From NCBI GenBank assembly GCA_007126675.1, contig SLAU01000081.1:1-5049 (forward strand): a stretch of 5,049 nucleotides of DNA, in the 5' to 3' direction. The notes under the pieces are model-generated. The model did not search any database, was not told where the DNA came from, and worked only from the letters and a program-made list of their open reading frames with translations. Below are positions 1 to 5,049 of this stretch, piece by piece. The stretch comes from Balneolaceae bacterium. GTDB lineage: Bacteria; Bacteroidota; Rhodothermia; Balneolales; Balneolaceae. The translations under genes and the position numbers were made by a program. Position 1 is the first letter of the stretch. Each line of letters starts with the position of its first letter.

Positions 1-35
1 CCCGGTTCAAGTCCAAGTGCTTTAAATGTGTTCAT
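1..35 (-). CDS. Start of a downstream gene, possibly a DEAD-box RNA helicase (3' part outside window)
   Basis: An ATG at 35-33 overlaps the TGA of the GH17 gene (34-32) as ATGA, the classic arrangement for translational coupling. The frame stays open to the left edge and encodes MNTFKALGLEP. The pattern F..LGL.P at the very N-terminus is how many bacterial DEAD-box RNA helicases begin, since the Phe lies about 17 residues ahead of the Q-motif Gln. Only 11 full codons are visible, so both the gene and the family call are tentative. If it is a helicase, it is probably a housekeeping neighbour rather than part of the glucan pathway. Confidence 0.4.
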   Translation of the reverse strand, partial: MNTFKALGLEP

Positions 36-943
36 TTTCCAAACTTAAGTTTTCCTTTACTGTCCCATATGCCCCAGTAGGCACCCACATCACCTTCTGA
101 ATCTACTTTCCATGCTTCATCGAATGATGAGAAGTAAAACGTTTCGATATTATTTTTTACTGCCCATAGATGTGTATTTATAAAATATTTCATTGCGTTG
201 ATATGAGATGGATCAGCTCCTCCCAATCCTTCGCCCTGGCTTGGCCAGCCCGTTTCGGTTATTATAACCGGCTTTCCATTGGCAGCATTTATACCAAGCT
301 GATACATGTGTCGCATATGATCGAAGGAATAATCAAACGGAGTTCCTTCCCAATACGGATAACAGTTACAGAGAATAACATCACTGATTTCAGCCAGCCG
401 TGGCCTCTCTACAAATTCATAATAAGCGTCCACATAACCTACAGGAATCCCCTGGAGGTTCGATTTCGCTTCTTCGATATATTCAATAAGCTCATCTTCT
501 GTAAGGTCATTCCGGTATAGAACTTCGTTTCCAACGGCTGCAATATCCACCATGCCATCTTTTGCCAGTTTGTAAAGTCCGCTTAACTCCTCGCGGTTTT
601 TATCAGGATCGTCGCCGAGCCAGGCACCGACCAGTGTTTTCATACCCAGCTCTTTTGCTATCCTTGGTATATGCTCGTTCCCCTCAATACAGGAAAATGA
701 CCGTATCCATCCGCAATACGGTTTCAAAATTTCAAGCCTTCTTCGTATTTGTGCTTCTGAAATAACATCACCCGGTTTTTGGCCTTCTTCATACAAGCTG
801 AAACAAAAGCCATGAACTCCATTATTGAGAATTTCAAGAAACAGATCGTTCAGTTCTTCTTCTGAATAACTTTTAATCTGATTTATCTGATCCGGAACAC
901 TGGTTCCTTTAAACTTTAAAAACTTTTCTGATCTGAATGACAT
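32..943 (-). CDS. Leaderless (probably cytoplasmic) glycoside hydrolase family 17 protein
   Basis: A 303-residue single-domain protein that is essentially only the GH17 barrel. AAVGNEV supplies the acid/base Glu140 (codon 526-524) and ITETGWPS the nucleophile Glu230 (codon 256-254). Supporting strands are LVGAWLGDDPDK (104-115), CNCYPYWEG (192-200) and FYFSSFDEAWK (269-279). The YPYWEG segment recalls bacterial GH17 domains linked to glucan remodelling and transglycosylation more than plant endoglucanases. The N-terminus (MSFRSEKFLKFKG) is charged and has no hydrophobic core, so no Sec or lipoprotein export is evident. The start is constrained because the codon just upstream is an in-frame TAA. 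Four Cys residues (47, 77, 85 and 192) lie within the first 192 residues and a fifth at 194, which also fits a reducing cytoplasm. It follows the symporter by 48 bases. It may trim or transglycosylate imported beta-1,3-gluco-oligosaccharides before phosphorolysis. Its real activity, hydrolytic or transferring, cannot be read from sequence. Confidence 0.85.
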   Translation of the reverse strand: MSFRSEKFLKFKGTSVPDQINQIKSYSEEELNDLFLEILNNGVHGFCFSLYEEGQKPGDVISEAQIRRRLEILKPYCGWIRSFSCIEGNEHIPRIAKELGMKTLVGAWLGDDPDKNREELSGLYKLAKDGMVDIAAVGNEVLYRNDLTEDELIEYIEEAKSNLQGIPVGYVDAYYEFVERPRLAEISDVILCNCYPYWEGTPFDYSFDHMRHMYQLGINAANGKPVIITETGWPSQGEGLGGADPSHINAMKYFINTHLWAVKNNIETFYFSSFDEAWKVDSEGDVGAYWGIWDSKGKLKFGK

Positions 944-991
944 TTAGTAACCCATTTATTCTTTCGTTATTTATTCAATTACTCAAAACTG

Positions 992-2422
992 TTACAACTC
1001 TCCGCGGCGGCGGATAAGCTCTTCTTTTATCTCATCAGCCCTTTCTTCATCAAGGTCATACCCCCACATAACCCAGATGGCAAGACCTGCTGTTATAGCC
1101 GGCACAATGATATCAGCCAGCCTCAGGTTGGTAAGGGTTTGGGCAGTTTGCACGGTTGCATTCTGATCAAAACCCACAAGGCTAAGAATAGCACCGCCTA
1201 AAACGAGTGCTATACCCTGTCCCAGTTTCACCATCCACCAGTAGATAGCACCAAATGTACCTTCCTTACGCGGCATACCGTTAATCAATTCATCAAGGTC
1301 ACAAACGTCGGCAGTCATACTCATCATCAGGGTAAACAAGCCGCCAATTCCGAATACCATGAATGGAAGAGGCATAAACATCAGCCAGGGATTTGACGGA
1401 TCAAAACCCCACCATTTTAATACGTAGCCTACAATAGAAATGAATGTTGAAATAATAAATGCGTTTCGCTTGCCCCACTTATTTGCCATCCATGTAATGA
1501 TGGGGATAATCAAAAATGCGGTACAAAATGCACTTACAGTCGAGAACCATGCCGGCCATGATCCAGCTGCACCATAATCACCGTTAAACATGTAAAACAC
1601 GATGATAAAGTAGCTGAATGAGGCAACGATCTGAAATCCGTTGAAAACCAGGAATGTAGCTGTACAAAGCCGTACAAATGCGATATTTTTAAATACCTCC
1701 ACAACTTTTGACAGCAGATCCTTGAAGTTCTTTATGATTGATCTAAAACTAAGATCCGCACGGTTTGTGAGGGTAGACTGATCGACCTCTTTACAAAATA
1801 GCGCCGGCAGAACTCCCAATATCATACATATTCCACCAACCACAATTGCTAATTTATGCACTCCTTCTGCCTGTGTTTCAAACAGGTCGGGATTGGCAAT
1901 CAGCACCCAGAACCACGGTACAATCATCCATGCAATCTGACCAAGAATTTGTGACATACCCATTAAGCGGGTTCGCTCTTTGTAGTCAGGGGTCATCTCA
2001 TAACCAAGCCCGATCAGCGGCGTTGCAAAAATGGTATTTCCAACCAGGTAGATGAGAGAGAAAAAGAGGAAATACCAAAAGTTGTACATCTGCGATCCAT
2101 CCGGATCAAGCTGCCACATCAGCATAAACAGAATACCACTCACTATTGCACCGATAAAAATGTATGGCTTACGGCGACCAAACCGGGATTTGGTATTATC
2201 CGATATGTATCCCATGATGGGATCCGTAATGGCATCGAATAGCCGCGGTAACCCTCCCAGCAAACCGGCTAAAAAGGGATCGATTCCAAAAGCGGTAAGC
2301 AGGAAGAAAGAAAAAACTCCGAGTGCACCAGGCATCAGGTTATTAACCAGATGGCCTGCTCCAAAAGCCGTTTTTTCAATAAATGGTACCCGGTATTTGG
2401 CCGGAGTTTCTTTTGCTGACAT
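992..2422 (-). CDS. MFS sugar:cation symporter, GPH (MelB-like) family
   Basis: A 476-residue membrane protein, the usual length for glycoside-pentoside-hexuronide:cation symporters. The N-terminal family signature is clear: an EKTAFGAGHLVNNLM entry helix (16-30), then D63..TDP..G..SD.T (63-77) and FGRRKP (81-86) at the first cytoplasmic loop. The acidic residues in this region correspond to the cation and sugar sites of MelB. A second family block at 369-390 (ADVCDLDE, then GMPRKEGTFGA) is the conserved late-half loop. About twelve hydrophobic segments can be picked out, near 28-46, 50-68, 86-104, 114-135, 155-177, 190-210, 252-278, 292-312, 320-338, 346-370, 395-418 and 436-454. It ends in a charged cytoplasmic tail (457-476). 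It should sit in the inner membrane and import a sugar or short oligosaccharide with Na+ or H+. Placement between two GH17 genes and after a phosphorylase suggests beta-1,3-gluco-oligosaccharides as cargo; that is contextual inference. It starts 35 bases after the GH17 lipoprotein stop, with an A/T-rich leader and no Shine-Dalgarno sequence. Confidence 0.9.
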   Translation of the reverse strand: MSAKETPAKYRVPFIEKTAFGAGHLVNNLMPGALGVFSFFLLTAFGIDPFLAGLLGGLPRLFDAITDPIMGYISDNTKSRFGRRKPYIFIGAIVSGILFMLMWQLDPDGSQMYNFWYFLFFSLIYLVGNTIFATPLIGLGYEMTPDYKERTRLMGMSQILGQIAWMIVPWFWVLIANPDLFETQAEGVHKLAIVVGGICMILGVLPALFCKEVDQSTLTNRADLSFRSIIKNFKDLLSKVVEVFKNIAFVRLCTATFLVFNGFQIVASFSYFIIVFYMFNGDYGAAGSWPAWFSTVSAFCTAFLIIPIITWMANKWGKRNAFIISTFISIVGYVLKWWGFDPSNPWLMFMPLPFMVFGIGGLFTLMMSMTADVCDLDELINGMPRKEGTFGAIYWWMVKLGQGIALVLGGAILSLVGFDQNATVQTAQTLTNLRLADIIVPAITAGLAIWVMWGYDLDEERADEIKEELIRRRGEL

Positions 2423-2457
2423 ATATTATCTGTTATATGAGATTATTGTGAGCCACT

Positions 2458-3738
2458 CTAAAGCCTTTCCCTGATCTCGGCATCCGTTGGCGGTACCATC
2501 GCATCCTGCAGTAAAGAATCCATGTCACCATCATAGGTTTTTGTAATTGGCATGCCATCGCGGGTCAATCCATCAAATACGCCTGCATCCACATAGTCCC
2601 AAATCGCATACTTTGCTTGTGCATCCAGGTTAATCAACCCAAAATGATTTTCAGAGCCATCCGGATTTTCAGCATCTTTCCAGGGCTCATCAAACGCCTC
2701 AAAATAAAAAACCGTAATGTTATTTGCATTTGACCACTCCCTCATATCTTTGTAATAGAGTCCTGACTTATATTCGTCCGTTGCCCGCGATCCCGGAGCG
2801 CCATACTTTCCGCTCGAATTGGTGGCCCAGCCGGTTTCGCCTATATGAACAGGCTTATCAATATCAAGGCTTCGCATGTAACTCACAACGCTGTCGTACT
2901 GGCTGATTGCCAGCTCCATCGAACGATCCATTGCCAATCGAATTTTTTCCATATCGCTCAGGTGCACCTCATCATCCCGAACACCCCAGAACTGAGGATT
3001 ATAATAAGTGTTATGCATTGGATAAGTGTGCATAGAGATAAAATCTACAGCTTCGAATAGTGCATTCAGATCTTCGGTATGATATACCGGATCGCCGCCG
3101 CCCCACGCTGCAAAATCATCGGATGAGGTGATCCAAAGTGTTTCGGGTAATTCACCCTGCTCTTTTAAATCCTGCAGATGATTTACCCAATTCAGGATGA
3201 TGGATGGCTCCACGTAATATTCGGTTGCCCAATGCACCATCGCTTCGTTACCTACTGCAATAATTTTAACGATCTCGGGATACTCTTGCGCAAGTTCTAC
3301 TGCGGTGGCAATTTCAACTTCGTTTCGGGGATCGTCAACATCCCGGATTCTTTCCGGTTCATCCGTCCACACATTTTTTGCATCGATCCATGCCCCAAGC
3401 ATCAGGTACATTTCAAAATCAGGATCATCTTCCCGGATCTCCCGAATCGCCTGCAGCAGGTTTGCGGCCTCATCGTAATGCACATTATAAGTCCGCAGCA
3501 TCCTTACTCCCATTGCATGCAGTAACTGCACATCCTCTTTCAGCTGAGGAATGGTAGGCTGAACTTCCCGGGTGGTATCGCGGTAAGCACCGAATGAAAT
3601 TGCCTGGTATGCCGGATTTCCGATAATTTCTTCAGCAGTAATCTGAATGTTCGAAAAATCATGCCGTGGCTCATCTGAACAAGCAGTTATTAAAACTGCC
3701 AGCAGCATTACAATCGTCAGCGGTAATAGTTTTTTCAT
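2458..3738 (-). CDS. Lipoprotein glycoside hydrolase family 17 enzyme (beta-1,3-glucanase-like)
   Basis: A 426-residue protein that starts 12 bases after the upstream stop. The start is fixed by a classic lipoprotein signal: KK at residues 2-3, a hydrophobic core, and the lipobox LITAC with the lipidated Cys at residue 20. The mature end reads CSDEP; acidic residues just after the Cys are compatible with outer-membrane or surface export in Bacteroidota, though that is inference. The rest is a GH17-type TIM barrel. The motif AVGNE gives the acid/base Glu165 (codon 3246-3244) and IGETGW gives the nucleophile Glu301 (codon 2838-2836). Other barrel strands are LGAWID (114-119), SMHTYP (235-240) and FYFEAFDEPWKD (344-355). 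GH17 enzymes are retaining and act on beta-1,3-glucans as endo- or exo-hydrolases or transglycosidases. About 27 extra residues lie between the HTYP strand and the nucleophile compared with the second GH17 in this window, so the cleft may differ. A short tail (about 395-426) follows the barrel. No Shine-Dalgarno sequence is seen. Mode of cleavage is unknown. Confidence 0.88.
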   Translation of the reverse strand: MKKLLPLTIVMLLAVLITACSDEPRHDFSNIQITAEEIIGNPAYQAISFGAYRDTTREVQPTIPQLKEDVQLLHAMGVRMLRTYNVHYDEAANLLQAIREIREDDPDFEMYLMLGAWIDAKNVWTDEPERIRDVDDPRNEVEIATAVELAQEYPEIVKIIAVGNEAMVHWATEYYVEPSIILNWVNHLQDLKEQGELPETLWITSSDDFAAWGGGDPVYHTEDLNALFEAVDFISMHTYPMHNTYYNPQFWGVRDDEVHLSDMEKIRLAMDRSMELAISQYDSVVSYMRSLDIDKPVHIGETGWATNSSGKYGAPGSRATDEYKSGLYYKDMREWSNANNITVFYFEAFDEPWKDAENPDGSENHFGLINLDAQAKYAIWDYVDAGVFDGLTRDGMPITKTYDGDMDSLLQDAMVPPTDAEIRERL

Positions 3739-3750
3739 AACAAATCGGTT

Positions 3751-5049
3751 TTAATTGAGACGGTCTTTGCTAAGCGAAACGTTAATTTTTTCAACCTCAC
3801 CGCTACGGGTGAATAAGTGAGAGCTTAGCTCCTTGTTAAGTGTAAGACTGTCGATATTTTGTGTTTTGCCATTTCTGAAAACAATTTCAATGTTTTCTGA
3901 ATCAGCTATTTGGTAAATCACCGGTACCTGGCAATAAGAAAAACAGAGATTATTTTCTGAGAGATCTATCTTGTCAGCTTCCTGCATCACATTCACAAAT
4001 TTAAGTGTGCCTTTTTCCGTTTTGAATTCATCTTTTCTGAGTAGCAGCGGATCAAAATAGAGAATTCCGTTTTTCACAAAAGCACCCAGTTCATAGATAC
4101 TTGTCAGAATATCTTCTTTTACCTGTCCGGTCATTCCGGGCTGCTGTGCTCCGCGATGTGCCGGTGTGTGTGAATAAGCATCTGTTGGAAATGCACCATA
4201 AAGCTCCGGTGATTTATGGATTCCGATCCCTTCACCAATTTCATAAAAATGGTTCAGTAACGAATCCCTGGTCGCTTTCTCTGCATCATCTTTAAATGAC
4301 TTCAGACAAACTTCGGCAGCAGCTAAATGCAGTTTTGAAACCATGTGCCAGTAGATCGAACCCAGCCCTTCGTACGCAAAGAAGGTTCCCGAACGGCCGG
4401 TAAACGCCTTATGGTTGAACACTTCTTCAAATATTTTCAGAACGGTATCGCCGTCATCTTCAACCAGCTTCTCATATCCTTTTGATTTCAGAGTATTTAG
4501 CTCTGCTTTAAGATCTCCGGCATTTCTGAAATTACCGTTAAAGTGATATCCGCCTTCCATATCCTGAACGATTACACTGTTGTCGCCTTTTTCGAGTAGC
4601 GTTTGCAGCAGTTTCGACTTTTGTACGGATGCTTCAGGAATATTATTCTTTTCAAGAAATCCGGGAAGATCTTTATTCGGATAGAGGATGTAACTGTTCT
4701 GATCTTTACGATAGAGTGCACTTTTCCGGAGTGCATGTAAAACTTTCAATGATTCTTCCGAATCAAGATACCCGGAGCTTAAAATTGCGACCTGACCTTC
4801 CAACATCTCATCAAGGTATGAGATGGTAATGCCATCGTCTTCCATACTCATGATGTTGTAAGAATGATACAGATCGTCGGTACGGTGGTTCGTCTCGATA
4901 GAGTGCTCCATAAATTTCAGGGCAATATCTACAAAGCCGGCGAATTCACTAACCTGCAGCGAAACCTTTTTGCCTGAAAATCCGTGATCGTAAATATGAG
5001 TTCTGTACTCACCTCCTGCTTTGCCAAGTGCATCGGTAATTTTTTTCCG
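3751..5049 (-). CDS. C-terminal part of a GH94-like glycoside phosphorylase, probably GH149 beta-1,3-oligoglucan phosphorylase (5' end outside window)
   Basis: The frame stays open without a stop from the TAA at 3753-3751 to the right edge, giving 432 visible residues. The ATG at 4911 is internal, because 46 in-frame codons precede it. Numbering from the edge, a stretch around residues 60-95 (LYHSYN, then MLEGQVAILSSG) resembles the barrel region of GH94-type phosphorylases that carries a Tyr-rich strand and a 'Q.W..LSG' helix. Residues 218-234 (GRSG, then YEGLGSIYW) match in spacing the GRGGW...YTGSAGW segment that helps bind phosphate in GH94. Residues 284-314 hold a conserved-looking block (YGAFPTD, SHTP, QQPGMTGQVKEDIL), and the rest looks like a beta-rich C-terminal domain. 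No signal peptide can be judged. The catalytic Asp expected upstream is not visible. Family members are roughly 1,100 residues, so over half is missing. If GH149, it would phosphorolyse beta-1,3-gluco-oligosaccharides to glucose-1-phosphate in the cytoplasm. The neighbouring GH17 genes and sugar symporter support this. The phosphorylase clan is moderately supported; the GH149 assignment is inference. Confidence 0.62.
   Translation of the reverse strand, partial: RKKITDALGKAGGEYRTHIYDHGFSGKKVSLQVSEFAGFVDIALKFMEHSIETNHRTDDLYHSYNIMSMEDDGITISYLDEMLEGQVAILSSGYLDSEESLKVLHALRKSALYRKDQNSYILYPNKDLPGFLEKNNIPEASVQKSKLLQTLLEKGDNSVIVQDMEGGYHFNGNFRNAGDLKAELNTLKSKGYEKLVEDDGDTVLKIFEEVFNHKAFTGRSGTFFAYEGLGSIYWHMVSKLHLAAAEVCLKSFKDDAEKATRDSLLNHFYEIGEGIGIHKSPELYGAFPTDAYSHTPAHRGAQQPGMTGQVKEDILTSIYELGAFVKNGILYFDPLLLRKDEFKTEKGTLKFVNVMQEADKIDLSENNLCFSYCQVPVIYQIADSENIEIVFRNGKTQNIDSLTLNKELSSHLFTRSGEVEKINVSLSKDRLN

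Larger units (their letters stand above)
32..5049 (-). other. Probable beta-1,3-glucan utilisation operon (partial)
   Basis: Four genes lie head to tail on one strand with gaps of 12, 35 and 48 bases. Their functions form a chain: exported GH17, inner-membrane symporter, leaderless GH17, GH94-like phosphorylase. I found no convincing hairpin with a T-run and no Bacteroidota-type promoter (TTTG about 20 bases ahead of TAnnTTTG) in the three gaps, so a single transcript starting beyond the right edge is the simplest reading. No regulator, TonB-dependent receptor or SusD-like protein is inside the window. Any of these could lie upstream. Confidence 0.6.

Noticed and set aside
170..520. 116-codon open frame on the plus strand
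   Set aside because: Fully antisense to the GH17 gene carrying both catalytic residues, with no family resemblance.
944..991. Possible promoter or terminator in the 48-base gap between the symporter and the leaderless GH17
   Set aside because: The gap is A/T-rich but holds no stable inverted repeat with a T-run and no recognisable -33/-7 pair; nothing beyond a short leader can be supported.
2052..2474. 140-codon open frame on the plus strand
   Set aside because: It lies almost wholly antisense to the well-supported symporter gene and its translation shows no recognisable domain; it is a shadow of minus-strand coding constraint.
3178..3525. 115-codon open frame on the plus strand
   Set aside because: Antisense to the lipoprotein GH17 gene, Cys- and His-rich composition typical of a reverse-strand shadow.
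4909..4911. ATG at 4911 as the start of a 386-residue protein
   Set aside because: The same frame continues upstream to the window edge for 46 codons with protein-like composition, so the ATG is an internal Met.

Overview
The window reads as one co-directional gene block, all on the minus strand. It is transcribed from the right edge towards the left edge, with gaps of 12, 35 and 48 bases and one apparent 4-base overlap. The host is most likely a member of the Bacteroidota or a close relative such as Balneolota. The reasons are moderate-to-low GC, the absence of Shine-Dalgarno sequences at every visible start (A/T-rich leaders instead), a short lipoprotein signal peptide, and the style of the encoded proteins. 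This placement is inference; there is no rRNA or marker gene to confirm it.

In transcription order the layout is as follows. (1) 5049-3751: the C-terminal 432 residues of a large protein whose N-terminus lies beyond the right edge. It looks like the second half of the alpha/alpha barrel plus C-terminal domain of a GH94-like inverting phosphorylase, best guess GH149 (beta-1,3-oligoglucan phosphorylase). (2) 3738-2458: a lipoprotein GH17 beta-1,3-glucanase-like enzyme with both catalytic glutamates. (3) 2422-992: a sugar:cation symporter of the GPH (MelB-like) family. (4) 943-32: a second, shorter GH17 protein without a signal peptide, also with both glutamates. (5) 35-1: the first codons of another gene, overlapping the previous stop as ATGA, whose N-terminus resembles the start of a DEAD-box RNA helicase.

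Together genes 1-4 look like a compact beta-1,3-glucan (laminarin-type) utilisation operon. The exported GH17 would cut or trim glucan, the symporter would bring oligosaccharides into the cytoplasm, and the leaderless GH17 and the phosphorylase would process them, the latter yielding glucose-1-phosphate. The substrate is inferred from the GH17 family and gene association, not shown directly. No RNA gene, mobile element, CRISPR array, clear promoter or terminator was found, and no non-coding stretch exceeds 50 bases.
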